64,000 bases of DNA from Peromyscus leucopus (GCF_004664715.2 NC_051063.1:72526518-72590517), one strand, 5' to 3'; numbered from the stretch's first letter, positions 38,533-50,064 are shown. Translations and numbers: made by a program. The notes: generated by a model from the sequence alone, not told the origin.

Positions 38533-39154
38533 CATGGCTAGCAGAGCAGAAAGACTTGGGGTATTCAAAGTGGAAGTGAGGTGCGTGTGGGGGAGAGCAA
38601 GTGATATTGGTCCCAAGAGGTGGCACAGAAGAGGCATGGGAAATATGCTGTGCAGATGGGAGGGATTTGCTTTGTTCCTTGACTTGGCTGTGAAGGGCAG
38701 CTTTGACAGGTGTGCAGAAAAGTCACCTCATAGCTGAGGTTGGCCGCCTTTCTATTGATAGAAAAGCAGTTAAAACAAATGTTAGCCACAGGCATTCATT
38801 GGCTGATGGTCTCGAAACTTCAAGGAATAAGTATGCAGCATGTATGGCTGGACCTGGGAGCAGATGATACTATCAGGAACATCTCTCTAAACCTGGACTC
38901 TGATCTTCTTGCAAGTGGCTTCATAGCAGGAGTGTTCTCAGATGCTAGAGGCGTGTCATAGCAAGTAGACTTTCATCTTACTGTCTTAACACCAGAGAGG
39001 AGAGCACCTCTACCTAGTAATCTCGCACAAAGCTTTTGGGTTGGATATTCATCTCTAACCCAACTTACTTGGTAAAGAGATTGCAGTTCTCTGAATAGCT
39101 AGATCTGGGTACCGGATCAGGGACTAATGAAGAAGATGGGTTCCATCTTAAGAA
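38533..39154. other. Intergenic, no recognised element
   Basis: Nothing assignable. Confidence 0.45.
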
Positions 39155-39445
39155 CATGGGTGCCAGGGCTGAGGAGGTGACTCCATTGATAGCGAGGACC
39201 TGAGCTCCCAGTACCCATGAAAAAGAAGTAGTATGTAAAACCATGTAGAACAGTGGTACACACTTGTGATCCCAGTACTGGGGAGGCAGAGACAAGTGGA
39301 TTCCAGAGCTCAGTGGCCAACCAGGAGAGCTGAACTAGTGAGCTCCAGGTTCAGTGAAAGACCCAAAACCTGATGTGGAGAGTAACTCAGGAAGACATCT
39401 AGCATGGACTTCTAACCTCTACATGTATGCACACCATACATGCAC

Positions 39446-39493
<48 letters not shown>
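39155..39493 (+). repeat. B3/RSINE-type SINE with (CA)n tail
   Basis: GCCAGGGCTGAGGAGGTGACTCCATTGATA is a diverged SINE head. An inner B1-like AGTGGTACACACTTGTGATCCCAGTACTGGGGAGGCAGAG follows. The (CA)n at 39448-39493 forms the 3' end. Confidence 0.75.
39448..39493. repeat. (CA)n microsatellite
   Basis: About 23 uninterrupted CA units. Confidence 0.97.
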
Positions 39494-39495
<2 letters not shown>

Positions 39496-39841
39496 AGTGT
39501 CAAATGAGAAAGAGAGCAGTACTCTAAGGGAAACTTGAGTTTTTCCCAGGAGAAGACGACTTCCGGGATGCAGAGCAGCATGAGGCTCTGAAAAGATCGG
39601 GTTCTTGCTGTGTGGCTGAAAGTTGTAGCCCTGGTAGCATGGGGTTGAGTGAGTGTGTGCTTCACTAGGAGCAGGAACACAGTGATCTGGACATGGATGC
39701 ACTAAGCTCTTGTAAGTTAATTAGATTTAAAAAAAAAAAAAACTCAGCACATCTTCTTCACGCAGAGCCTCTGAGTCTGGTGAGTTTGAATTCACAAACA
39801 CAGGAGGAGATGAGTCTGTACTCTGTGTCTGGGGCTACTAC

Positions 39842-39906
39842 TCTATTGCAAAGAGCATTGACTGAATTCTGTTGTGTGCAATTGAGTCAATGCTCTCTGC
39901 AATAGA
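39842..39906. repeat. Near-perfect inverted repeat: 27-bp stem, 11-nt loop
   Basis: The left arm 39842-39868 and right arm 39880-39906 are complementary at 25 of 27 positions. The loop is CTGTTGTGTGC (39869-39879). In a reverse-strand transcript one of the two mismatches becomes a G-U wobble. Further pairing of GGCT with AGCC lies beyond an internal loop. This could be a MITE-like palindrome or a microRNA-type hairpin. Confidence 0.85.
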
Positions 39907-40504
39907 ACAGCCAGGGAACAGATAGACCCTACTTACCTCTGCTGCCTCCATAACCCTGGGGAAGATCCTTTGGCATTTGATATTTCATAGCCTCAAAGGA
40001 AGCGCTATGGTTCTGGGGTGAGGGCAATGGAGTCTTGAAGACTTATGTGTGAATGAAACAAACTCAGAGGACACAGGTGTTGCAAACATGTGGCTTCAGT
40101 CCTCTGTACTGTTGGCTTGGTGTCCCTCTAAATCTGCAAAAGTGAGAGGACACACAGTGACCCTTGAACACGTAGCAGAGTGGGTCTGCCTTCAGAACAC
40201 AGGTTGTGGGGTTTCTTGCTTAGTTAGGAATCTCTCAGTAAGACTGCACTTTGCAATGCCAAGGTGACTCTATCCCAGGCTGGGTGCATTGAGAAACCTG
40301 GATTGTTTATTTGAGATTGAGTTTGAGGGGGCCCTAGTAAAGGAAAACAGCATGGCCCTAAAAGCCAGGCAGTCTACCTACTGGTCACTCTCTTCCATTC
40401 TGACTTTGATTCTGACCAAACATGGGTTCTGGGTTACGCACTGGAGACATGCACCTCATGGTCCCCATGGAAATATTGGAAAATTCAAGGCAGGTTGATC
40501 TGGC

Positions 40505-40507
<3 letters not shown>
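39907..40507. other. Intergenic, no recognised element
   Basis: Nothing assignable. Confidence 0.45.

Positions 40508-40555
<48 letters not shown>
40508..40555. repeat. (TG)n microsatellite
   Basis: 24 uninterrupted TG units. Confidence 0.97.
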
Positions 40556-40557
<2 letters not shown>

Positions 40558-41194
40558 CAGTTCTGGTGATGAAAAACAGTCTGGGTGCCACATTTGTTTG
40601 CAACGAAGAGCTGAAGTTGAGGGGATCCTGCGAAGAGGATGCCTGTAGTATGGGACACACCGGTCTACCCTGGAGTGCATGCCATGAGCTTCCCTGAGCA
40701 GTAGGGCAGACCTGTTGCTGAACACATAGGTGACCCCCATGGCCTAGGCTGGCCTTCAGGCAAATGGGATCCAGCAAGACCCCACTACCACCAGCCCCTC
40801 AAGAGAGATGCTCAGAGCACAACCAGTAACTGGAGCCCCTCCCCCATGCTCTGAACCCCATCCCTGAGCCTCTTCCTTATCCATACTCAGCCACCATACC
40901 CCTCCCCTGCATCCCTGCCCTCCATCTTCCTCTGGCCTCCCCATACCCAGTGGTCCCTTCTTTCAGTGCTGACTAGAGCTGTATATCCAGGACCTTGGGG
41001 ATCACTGGTTATATATCAGTCACCCCCCCCACACACACACTATTTAAACCTCTCTATGGTGCATGCAATGGCTTAATTTGAATCTGGACTCAGCACTAGT
41101 TAGCCTACAGTCCCAAGCCCCACAAGCCTACATGTTTTCATATTTCAACAGGAGGGAACACTACTACACTCCAGGGATGTTACACTCTTAACTA
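40556..41194. other. Intergenic, C-rich, no recognised element
   Basis: A C-rich stretch around 40780-40960 and a short C/CA run near 41020-41040; no gene supported. Confidence 0.45.
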
Positions 41195-41250
41195 TGACAG
41201 TGTTTGCAAAGGGCTTGACATGCAAAACGCTTATTAACTGCTGCGAATTA
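41195..41250 (+). repeat. MIR-like fragment
   Basis: CAGTGTTTGCAAAGGGCTTGACATGCAAAACGCTTATTAACTGCTGCGAATTATT follows the MIR 3' end (...GCGCTTAGAACAGTGC...AATAAATG...TTATT) loosely. Confidence 0.45.
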
Positions 41251-41424
41251 TTTCCTGTTAAAGCACATCTGCAGGAAGTTGAACAGAGCTGGTACAGCAG
41301 TCATTTCAATCTCTGTGGTCCATGAAGGCAGAGGAGTGGAAATGAATAGCTCCCTCACACCCTTAATGACTATTATACTTCCATTTATCCGTGGCACTCT
41401 CAAGTTTCCAGACAATATTTGATT

Positions 41425-41702
41425 TTCCTTCTCTTCTTCCACCGTCTCCCATGAGACCCCCAAACTGCTCCCCCTTCCCCTTTCAGAATTTCTCTAGTGC
41501 TGAACTAAACCTTGTCTTCCCTGCACCTGCCGCTGCCTCCTCCCCTTTCTACCTTTTCTCTTTCTCCTCTCCCTTTCCGCTTCTTCTTCTCCCCCACTCA
41601 TCTTCTCTTCCCCTCCGCTCTCCCCTCCTATCCCTCCATCTCTCCCTTCTCTGCTTCCTCCCCCTCTGCTCCCTCTTCCTTCTCCTCCTCATTCTTCCTG
41701 TG
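41425..41702. repeat. Polypyrimidine (C/T) tract
   Basis: Nearly 280 bp of + strand is dominated by TCC, TTC and CTC words, with only scattered purines. Long Pro/Ser/Leu open frames over it are compositional artefacts. Confidence 0.88.
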
Positions 41703-42567
41703 CAGCAGCTGTGTGGAGAAGCTCATGGGTTCTGACCACCCCGTGTCCCCAGTGACCAACCAGCAGACACTAATAGAAATCCCTGACCCTGGTCCTAACC
41801 AACTGTGAGCTCTGTGACTGGCACAGAGCTTCTCACGGGCTCTCTGGATTCAGAGATGCCTGGGGCAGATATTTCAGGGCCAATAGACCCCCAAGTGGTG
41901 TCCTTGGGCTCTGAAGAGAGGTTGGTAGATGGACAGAGGAGACCCACTGACCTGACCTGGCTTCAGTATTGTGTTAGTCTCCTTCACTGGTTCTCAAGCT
42001 AATACTCCATTCCACCTGCCCTGACCCCAACCTGGACAGAGTCATCTTGACATTGCAAACAGCAGTGTTATACAGAGATTCCTAATTAAATAAGAAAACA
42101 CACAGCCTGGATTCAGACAGCTCTGTTCTGATGAGTAAGAGATAAGGAAACATCACATGGGGAGATAGTACTGATCTCCCCCCAAACACCAGTCCTGGAA
42201 GCTTTGACAATTTCACATGAGCAAATTCCATCCCACCAAGTCTTACCTGGTGGTGTTCATAGCCTGGAGCTATGAGCATCTCCAACAACTGACACAATGA
42301 AGCTTAGGTGGCTGAGGAGGAAGGGCTTTCTTCAGAGGGTTCTGCTAGGAATGTTTCTCCATCATTTCTTTCTCTGGTGTGAAGGTGGGTATTCTTCATA
42401 GACTTCAGATGACAGACTTGAGCAGACCAGTGGAGTTCTTAGTGTTGAAGTTACGTCTCTTTCTTCTACTCTTTCTGAGTTTCAGAAACATTTCAAAGTA
42501 GTCTCCTCTGCATTATCAGAGCTGCATTAATAGACAGTTTCTATTTCCTTTCTTTTATTTCCTTTAC
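41703..42567. other. Intergenic, no recognised element
   Basis: Nothing assignable. Confidence 0.45.
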
Positions 42568-42614
42568 AGGTTTATTTATTTTTATTTTCGGAGTGTGATG
42601 CTGTGCCCATATAT

Positions 42615-42662
<48 letters not shown>

Positions 42663-42825
42663 ACCACATGTGTGCCTGGTGCCCTTGGAGGACAGAAGAG
42701 GGCGTTGGATCCCCTGCAACTGGAGTTACAGACAGCTGTGAACCACCACGTGGGTGCTGGGAACTGAATCTGGGTCCTCTGTATGAGCAGAGAGTGCTCT
42801 TAACCACTGAGCCATCTCTCCAGCT
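42568..42825 (-). repeat. B2 SINE with (TG)n
   Basis: TTTATTTATTTTTATTTT tail, (TG)n at 42617-42661, CACCACATGTGTGCCTGGTGCCC, AGGACAGAAGAGGGCGTTGGATCCCC and the end CTTAACCACTGAGCCATCTCTCCAGC give a full reverse B2. Confidence 0.95.
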
Positions 42826-43343
42826 TCCCAGTCCCCATTTTCTAAAAGAGAGATCAGGCCTCAGTGCAGTCTGTGGGAAACCCTAGAGTGAGAATGTGTG
42901 TGGACAGGTGATTGGGAATGCCTCGTATTTGGGCCTTGAGCTTGAATCCTTGTTTATCCTGAAAGTATCCACATACTCATCAGTTTGATGGCATTCAGCT
43001 TATCATGTTGCTTTGTGGATTGTGTCTTTGGGTTTGTATCAAAGACATATTTGTCTTACCCAAGGTCACAAACATTTTCTACTTTATCTTTTATGCATTT
43101 AGATTTTTAGCATTGTGTCTATGGTATATTGCCAGGAGAGAATCTTTGCAAAAGATTGATCTGATGAAGAATTTGTATTCAGATATATAAGAAAATTCCT
43201 AAAAATAATTAAGGAAACTAAAGGGAGGGTCCTGGCTGATCCCAGTTAAACTCTTGAGAAATCACCACATTGTCCTGAGAGCCACCGAATCTTGGAGTGG
43301 TGTGTTACAGATCAATAGTTAGCTCCAATGAGTCTGACAAACA
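42826..43343. other. Intergenic, no recognised element
   Basis: AT-rich toward 43000-43200; nothing assignable. Confidence 0.45.
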
Positions 43344-43410
43344 CATCCTAAGCCAGGTATGGTGGTGTACACCTGTAATCCCAGTTACTTAGGAGGCTGA
43401 GGTACAATGT
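43344..43410 (+). repeat. B1-like (proto-B1) fragment
   Basis: AAGCCAGGTATGGTGGTGTACACCTGTAATCCCAGTTACTTAGGAGGCTGAGG is the 7SL-derived left half only. Confidence 0.8.
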
Positions 43411-43469
43411 CCTGATGATTCCAATGAAAGAATGAAAAGAACCTTGACTGAGATTTGTGAAAGAAAATC

Positions 43470-43608
43470 ATGGGAAAATATAGCCAGCATCATCAGTCAC
43501 CTGGGAGAGGGAAATTAAAGCCACAGTGAGATGTATAACACACCTACAGGAACAACCACAATAGAAATAAGTAACCATATCAAATGTTGTTGAGCAAGTT
43601 GAGATGCA
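43470..43608 (+). repeat. L1 ORF2 3'-region fragment, part 1
   Basis: CAGCATCATCAGTCACCTGGGAGAGGGAAATTAAAGCCACAGTGAGATG and TAACCATATCAAATGTTGTTGAGCAAGTTGAGATG follow the conserved L1 3' coding region. It is cut at 43608/43609 by an LTR-like insertion and resumes at 44159. Confidence 0.85.
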
Positions 43609-43648
43609 TTAGTCAGGGTTCTTCAGGGGAACAGAACTGATTCTATCA

Positions 43649-43686
<38 letters not shown>

Positions 43687-44158
43687 ATCTATTTTGTTAT
43701 GACATATATGTTAAAAGGGGAGTTTATTAGATTAGCTTACATGATATGGTTTGGGCAGTTGGACAGTGATTGCTTCACACCAGAGGGGCTGAGAATCCAG
43801 TAGTTGCTCAGCCATGCCAATCTGGTGCTGACAGCCTGGCGGACTCTTGAAGAGCTGCCAGTCTTCTGTCTACACTGGAAGCCCAAAGAAGCTGGTTCTA
43901 ACATCAGCAAAGGAATGTTGCAGCCACAGAATAGATGAACTTCAAGCAAGAGTGGGGGCAAGCAGGCAAGAAGCGAAGCTTTCCTTCTGCCATGTCCTTT
44001 CATCTGGGCTGCCACCAGAAGGTGCCATCTGCAATAGGAGTGGGGTGTCCCTCTTCAAACACTCTGAATAAGAGAGTTTCTCACAGGAGTGCCCAGTACC
44101 TTGTGTTTTAGTTGATTCCAGATCCAGTCAAATTGACAACCAAGATCAGCCATCACAT
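43609..44158 (-). mobile_element. LTR-like repeat of the TGTGATGGTTA family, inserted in L1
   Basis: The left end TTAGTCAGGGTTCTTCAGGGGAACAGAACTGATTCTATC and right end CAAATTGACAACCAAGATCAGCCATCACA are both family termini, so it is complete. An (ATCT)n tract at 43651-43688 lies near its 3' end. The L1 sequence is continuous when this segment is removed. Confidence 0.85.
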
Positions 44159-44640
44159 GGAGAGGAAGAATTCTCATGGACAGCTAGAGGGAAGGTAAAG
44201 TGCTCAATAACTTTGGAAAACAGTGTGGAAGTTCTTCAATATTAAAACTTAGGCTCACTAAAAAACCTAGCAATTCCACTCTCGGTGGGGGGGCGGGGTT
44301 TACACTAAAGACGTGAATAGCAATTCCACTCATGAGGTTTACACTAAAGAAGTGTTGCCCATGGATGAATATATTCACAGAGGCTCCATTTGAAATAGAC
44401 CCCAACTGGAAAGCACCTGAGTGCTCATCAACAAGTGGGTGGATTTTAAGAACACTGAAGTAAACACAGTATTCCTGTACAATTTTTTATACTTTCAGGC
44501 ATCAGTTAAAATAAATTTAGTTTTAAAATTTAGTTTTAAAAAAGTACATCCATCTCACAAAATACTATTCTGTGACAGAAGAGCAGGAACTGTGGCTATA
44601 CACGTGTGCTAGGAGGCCTTCAGGGTCATGTGAGTGGTAA
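44159..44640 (+). repeat. L1 3'-region fragment, part 2
   Basis: TGGAGAGGAAGAATTCTCATGGACAGCTAG, CAGTGTGGAAGTTCTTCAATATTAAAACTT, GCAATTCCACTC, AACTGGAAAGCACCTGAGTGCTCATCAACAAGTGGGTGGAT follow L1 order. A local duplication of GCAATTCCACTC...GTTTACACTAAAGA occurs at about 44270-44355. Confidence 0.85.
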
Positions 44641-44989
44641 AGGCAAGTACCACATGATTTTGTGGGAGCAACATTTCTGGCTGACAAGCAGAGGACGTGC
44701 TAAGGCTCATTTTTAGAGCTTACTGGCCATATTTGAGAAGTCCTACAGGAGACAAAGACCTTGCCAGTTGCCCTACCGGTCAACATCCTGCATCAGATGC
44801 TGGCTCTGCAGGGCTGTAGCCCCACCACCATCACAGGAAGCAGGGGGGGGGGTCCTGGTTGATCCCAGTCAAAGGACAGAAAACATAAGGAATCATGACA
44901 TTGTTTTTGCTTTAAGGTACCAAGTCCCAGAGAGGCTGGTCATAGAGCAATTGCCAACCCTAATGAGTTATTGGCAGTCTGAAATCTAC
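44641..44989. other. Intergenic, no recognised element
   Basis: Nothing assignable. Confidence 0.45.
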
Positions 44990-45060
44990 ATCCCAAGTTA
45001 GATATGCCTACACATGCCTATAGTCCCAGCTACTCAGGAGGCTGAGGCAGGATGTACTTA
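44990..45060 (+). repeat. B1-like (proto-B1) fragment
   Basis: ATGCCTACACATGCCTATAGTCCCAGCTACTCAGGAGGCTGAGGCAGGATG is a short 7SL-derived SINE piece. Confidence 0.75.
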
Positions 45061-45309
45061 CTTACTTACAGGAAGTTAAGTACCTGAGGTAGGTACCAGT
45101 AGTGAGGTGCCATCTCTCAGAGCAAACAGGCAAGAGAAACTATCATCTTACTCAGTGACTCTGGTGTAGAACCCTGCCTGCTTAAGCCAATGTTCTGGGG
45201 TTCTGCACAGAACTAAGTTGGTCCAAGTAACCATCTGTGAGACAGAATAACATGGCCAAAGAGGGCGCCAGTGAGCACTTGGGCCACCTGTCCCCCGCTT
45301 CCCTGGGGT

Positions 45310-45335
45310 GGTGGTGGTGGTGGTGGTTGTGGTGC
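45310..45335. repeat. (GGT)n microsatellite
   Basis: About eight GGT units with one TGT interruption. Confidence 0.9.
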
Positions 45336-45650
45336 TGGGATGGAGTTCCATCCTATCGAATACTACCCACACTGTGAGCGGAAGGGGATATGAAATCTCA
45401 CTTGCCAGAAGAAGGGCAAAGGGGTGTGGAGACAGCAGGCCAGAACAACTGCTGCAGGGCAGCTGACATAGAGGACTCCAGGTCAAAAAGAATTGAGTGG
45501 GTTCAGGAAGCCCAGGATGTTGATGTCCCCACAAAAAGATTAGTAGGTTGTGCAGAAAGATTAAAAGATTAGACGGATGATTTGCAGAAAATCCTTTTAC
45601 CAAGTTTGAAAGTAAGTATTCAGTTACTGATGGTCATTGCTCTTTTCTTT
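45336..45650. other. Intergenic, open frame 45390-45572 unrecognised
   Basis: A 60-codon + strand frame (starting MKSHLPEEGQRG) and a longer reverse frame overlap it. Neither shows a known domain; probably chance. Confidence 0.35.
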
Positions 45651-45652
45651 TT

Positions 45653-45689
<37 letters not shown>

Positions 45690-45690
45690 G
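45651..45690. repeat. (ATC)n microsatellite
   Basis: About 13 ATC units. Confidence 0.95.
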
Positions 45691-48387
45691 AGAGTAGCAT
45701 GCAGAATTCACAGATAGTCCTCTCCAACATTGGCCCATAGTTGGTCCCAGCGTGGCTATCTTTTCATATAAGTACATTTGGCCATGTGAAGAGAGTGTCC
45801 CTGGTACACCTGGGTATGGTGTTTGGCAGAGAAGTGTTGTACTTGTCTATTTGAAAAGTCCTTATCTTATTAATTCATAGCCCTGGGGACTTGGTTCTTT
45901 TGTGACTGTTCATTGAGGAGGCAAATAACTCAGCTGGGCTTCATGTCTGGTTTCAAGGTTTCCATGGAGACCTGAATGAAGACAGATGCAGCTTTCAAAG
46001 TCTCCACACTTTCCCTTTGCAGTTGGGTAGCGAGGGGATATTCTGTGAGATACACCCCCTCCTTACCTCTCTCCCTCCGTGTATATGTGTGCACACAGAT
46101 GTGTGCATGTGTTAAAAGCTTGACATTTTACAGACACATGTGCAAGCTCATCCTCTCTAATGAGAGACAGCTTACCCCTGGAAAGCATGAAAAGCCACCA
46201 CACATACTCCCCAGAGAGTCTAGGTGTCACTAGACTGCTGTCAAGATCCTCCCACGAATAGGGCTTTGCTCTAAAGCTGACTGGGGCTCTTGGTAGCTGA
46301 CAGGGACCGACAGACAATCTCAGAGGCCACACATGTCGCATTTTCAGTCACCTGATTGCAAACAACTCAGGTATAAGAACTTGCCCTGCCACAGAAGTCA
46401 AGGTAGGAGTTGTGGCTGTGGCTGCTTGGGGCCCGAGCATTGCTATTAGGGGTAAGGAGATAGTCTTAGTGCTGGGCTTCTCTTGTGGTTGGAAGAGGGG
46501 GAGAAAGCGAGCAAGTATTTGTGTGTCTCTGGTGTACACTCTCTACCTAATAATCAATGTCTATCATTTCTGAAGCTTTTAGCTGAGCACATGGTTCCTG
46601 CCTGGAACAGTTGGGCATGCTGCTGCTTAAGATGTGGCACCCTGTGCTTGCCTTACGATACAAGGCAACAGTCTATGGGGAAGGCAGACACTTAGTCCAG
46701 GAACTGGAGCACATGACTCCAAGTCTCAGGTAAGTCTATACTGGGGAGGCCACTTAGCTCTCTTGCCAAGGCCACCTCTGTCTACCTCCAAATGCCTCAC
46801 TCTAGTCTCTGTTCTGTTAAGCACCGCAAGCAGGAGGCATCCTCAATAGGGAACTCTTGGCAGATATAACTGAAGAAAACTCTAGAAAGAAAGTAGGAGA
46901 TTAAAAAAAAAAAAAAACATAATGAATTAGCCAAATAGAAAACACCAAGATGAGTCTAGATATTTTGAATGTCTGAAAACTCAGACAGGTTTACAGTTTA
47001 AGACTGAAAGAAAAAGATGAGTTATGCACCCAGATGCCAGGATCAGGCGTGCTGGGAGAGGGGGGATGCCATACAGCAGAGATTCTTGCAGGGTTCCCCA
47101 CCCTGTGCTTTACCCAGTCAGCGAAGCTTCCCTGTCACCAGTGACCATTGTCTACATCCTGGTGACTTGTGGCACACTCTGCCCTGCATCGCCTTGGTTC
47201 TCTTACTCAGTCCACGGCAAAGGCCTCATGGAGTTTATCTTCCCATGCTCCTCCGTGTCTGCGAAAGCATCAAGTACCCAGAAAACAGTGCTTAAAATCT
47301 TAGACATGTGCTCTTGCCAAAGCTTCAGAAAGTCACTCATTAATTAGACAGAGAACTCCATGAGGGTAAACTGATTTTTGGAATTTCATCAGGCACACTC
47401 TGCAGCCCTGATGGAGTACTCAGCTGCATTTCCTGAATGCCTTTCTAATCATTTTCAGTGGAGATGTGTATCACGTGGCTGTTCTTACCCTTTGCTTTTC
47501 ATTTCTCTATTGTATCAGTATTTGATGGTCACCCATTAACTTTAAACATTGCCTTAAGTACTAGAGAGAAAAGCAAAATGTAGACAGAGTTTCCACTCTG
47601 ACCCACCCGGCTGCCTAGGGCTGTGACTCCAAACATCTCAACCAAAGCATGCTGAGAAATGGATTTTTTTCCCTGAGAACCAAGGTTCACAGATCACACA
47701 ACACATCAGACATGCTCTTCTAGTTTCTATCTCATTTATTGTTCCTTAAAGCAAAGTCCTCACACGGTCATTCAATGGATTTGATGACCCACAGCTACCT
47801 GGATCGTTCCCGCCATTTGAAAGGCACTGATCTGGGGCAGAGGCTCAGAATTTCTTCTGTGTTGTGGATCCCTCAGCATCATCTACTTCCCCACACAAAA
47901 TGATGGGAGCAAGACTATGAAGGAAGATTAGTACTTCAAGATGTCTTTACAACAATTAAAATATGTTAAGAAACAAATAAGTGATGCAGCCATGGATAAA
48001 CCTCATTATCGGCTCATTAAATGCAAACTCTTAGTCGCTGACTCAACAGCAACATCGTTTGAAGTAGCGATGAGAAGAAATGCTATATTTAGAATTCTGC
48101 AGCTATAATTCGATTCCCAAATACCTGGTGATTAGGGCTGACTGTCACGGCACTGCTGACACTGCTTTGAAGTATCATCTACACTAACAACGGCAGAAAT
48201 GATAACTTTCAGAAGTTGCTGAAAACAAAGGAGCATCCAACTTCATTGAGAGTGAAGTTTTGTGGAGTCCCATAGCAGAGCCCCCGTCTTTCATCTTAAA
48301 AAGCACAACCCTTTCTTTGCAGCAGGATCCAAGGGTTTGATCTTGACAGTGAGCTAGGACTATACAAAGGAAGAAGTAGGCAAAGGC
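45691..48387. other. Intergenic, largely repeat-poor
   Basis: 2.7 kb with no SINE that I recognise apart from an A15 run near 46903. At 48037-48050 a GCTGACTCAACAGC word resembles a MARE/AP-1-like site. No gene supported. Confidence 0.4.
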
Positions 48388-48485
48388 AAGCATGTTGGTT
48401 CAGGGATCCCAGTACTCACAGAAGGCACAAGCAAAAGGGCTGTAAGTTCAGGGCTAGCCTGGGCTACATAGTGACTACTTCCCAC
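48388..48485 (+). repeat. B1-like SINE fragment
   Basis: AGCATGTTGGTTCAGGGATCCCAGTACTCACAGAAGGC...AAGTTCAGGGCTAGCCTGGGCTACATAGTGA is a diverged B1. Confidence 0.75.
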
Positions 48486-49072
48486 ACAAGCAAAACAGAA
48501 TGAGGCAGGTGAATTAGGTCCACCCATTGGTTGTCAGAGTAAGTAGAAGGAGCTCTTGGCTGCCCATGGCTAGTCAATTTTCCATGTCCCTGTGGTCTCA
48601 CCATTTGGGTTCAGAAGCACAGGTCTGTATCCCACAAGCACACTTTCTTTGGGTGCTGATCACCATGGATCTACCAATTTTTAAAGCTGGGTAAAGAATA
48701 ACTGCTATGGGAACAGCAGTAGCAAGGTACCTCTTCTCCCGAGACTTCCCAGCAGGGAGCCTGTCCCCTAGGGTCAGTTGGGAAGAAGGGTTGGTCAGGT
48801 GGGTGACTCAGCACTTTGGCTGTGCTGACTTTTGTGGCCCCTGAGAAACATCTCTTTAAGCTGCTAAGAAGGAGGATACTCTAGCAGGTTGGACCCATTC
48901 GGTCTTGTTAAATCCACCCTGAGAACTGAGTGTGGGAGGGAGCACTTTATCAGCTCCCCAACTGTCATTGAAAAGGCGCCTGCTTGCTAACACGTTGTGG
49001 AGAAAGTCACTCCGAGACTACAACTGTTAGATAAATAATACAACACTTCTTTGGAAGACATTTATAGGCCAA
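48486..49072. other. Intergenic, no recognised element
   Basis: Nothing assignable. Confidence 0.45.
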
Positions 49073-49197
49073 GTGGGGTGAATTCCTAAGGAGCTGAAAC
49101 CACCTGAGAAATGAGGGGTGAATTCCCAAGGAGCTAAAGCCACCTGAGAAGTGAGGGGTGAATTCCTAAGGAGCTGACGCCATCTGAGAAATGAGGC
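49073..49197. repeat. Minisatellite, 40-bp unit, about 3 copies
   Basis: GTGAATTCC recurs at 49078, 49118 and 49158, exactly 40 bp apart, each followed by (C/T)AAGGAGCT and CCA(C/T)CTGAGAA(A/G)TGAGG. Only a few substitutions separate the copies. Confidence 0.95.
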
Positions 49198-49261
49198 TAC
49201 TGTTCCTCTCATTTCTCACTGACTTATTGAGGAATAAGGGGGACTCCCAAATTCCCCCAAC

Positions 49262-49500
49262 CCCATGTGTGTGTGTATGGGGGCGTGCTGGTTATGCACA
49301 CCTGTGTATGTAGGCACATGAGAATGTGAGGGTCAGAGGACAAGGCCAGTTGTTCCTCAGGTACTGTCCCCTCACTGGCTTGGGACTCACCCATCATGCT
49401 AAGTTAGCCTGCCAATGAGCCCCAAGGATCTACCTGTGTCTTCTTCCCTAGCTCTGGGATTAGGAGTGCATGCCACCATGTCCAGCATTTTTTTAAAATG

Positions 49501-49556
<56 letters not shown>

Positions 49557-49640
49557 CACGGGTTCCGGGGGTGGAATTCACGTGTTTGTACTTGCAAGGC
49601 AAGCACTTTATCTATTTCATCCGATGCAATAGCCTGTCCA
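49262..49640 (-). repeat. B3-type SINE interrupted by (CA)n
   Basis: GTGAGGGTCAGAGGACAAGGCC, CTTGGGACTCACCCATCATGCTAAG, TGGGATTAGGAGTGCATGCCACCATG form the B3 body. A (CA)n at 49504-49549 splits it from the distal head part (GCAAGGCAAGCACTTTATC...). Confidence 0.78.
49504..49549. repeat. (CA)n microsatellite
   Basis: About 22 CA units followed by ATATATATA. Confidence 0.97.
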
Positions 49641-50064
49641 CTTGCCCAGCTTGAGCAGAACACGTTAGTGTGCATGATAGTTTATGTGCCAACTTTGCCA
49701 AGCCAGAGTTACCAGCTGTTCAGTCAACCACCAGTGTTTGTGGGCTGCTGGGAAGGTATTTGCAGATGTAGCAAACAAGGAGATGTTACCCACAAAAAAA
49801 AATGGATGGGGATGGAGTGGGGGCATCTAAACAGTCAAGGGCCTTAAAAAAATCAGAGGTCTCCTGGGGTGGAAGAGTTCAGCATCCATTCTTCCCTGGG
49901 CTTCTAGCTCAGTTTCCCACAAGCTCATGTACCAGATTTCTTAAAATAAATGCCTTAATATGTAGGTTCTGTTTGTTTGAACAGCCCTGATGGATGGACT
50001 TTATGTTTTGGATCATCCAAGGAATGATTTTAAAGCAAAGGTACTTACACAATGCACAGAGACA

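Noticed and set aside
41391..41808. Open frames of 98-114 codons rich in Ser, Leu, Pro and Phe
   Set aside because: They are the consequence of the polypyrimidine tract.
45390..45603. Overlapping frames of 60 (+) and 151 (-) codons
   Set aside because: No recognisable domain, and the minus frame crosses a (GGT)n repeat giving poly-Thr.
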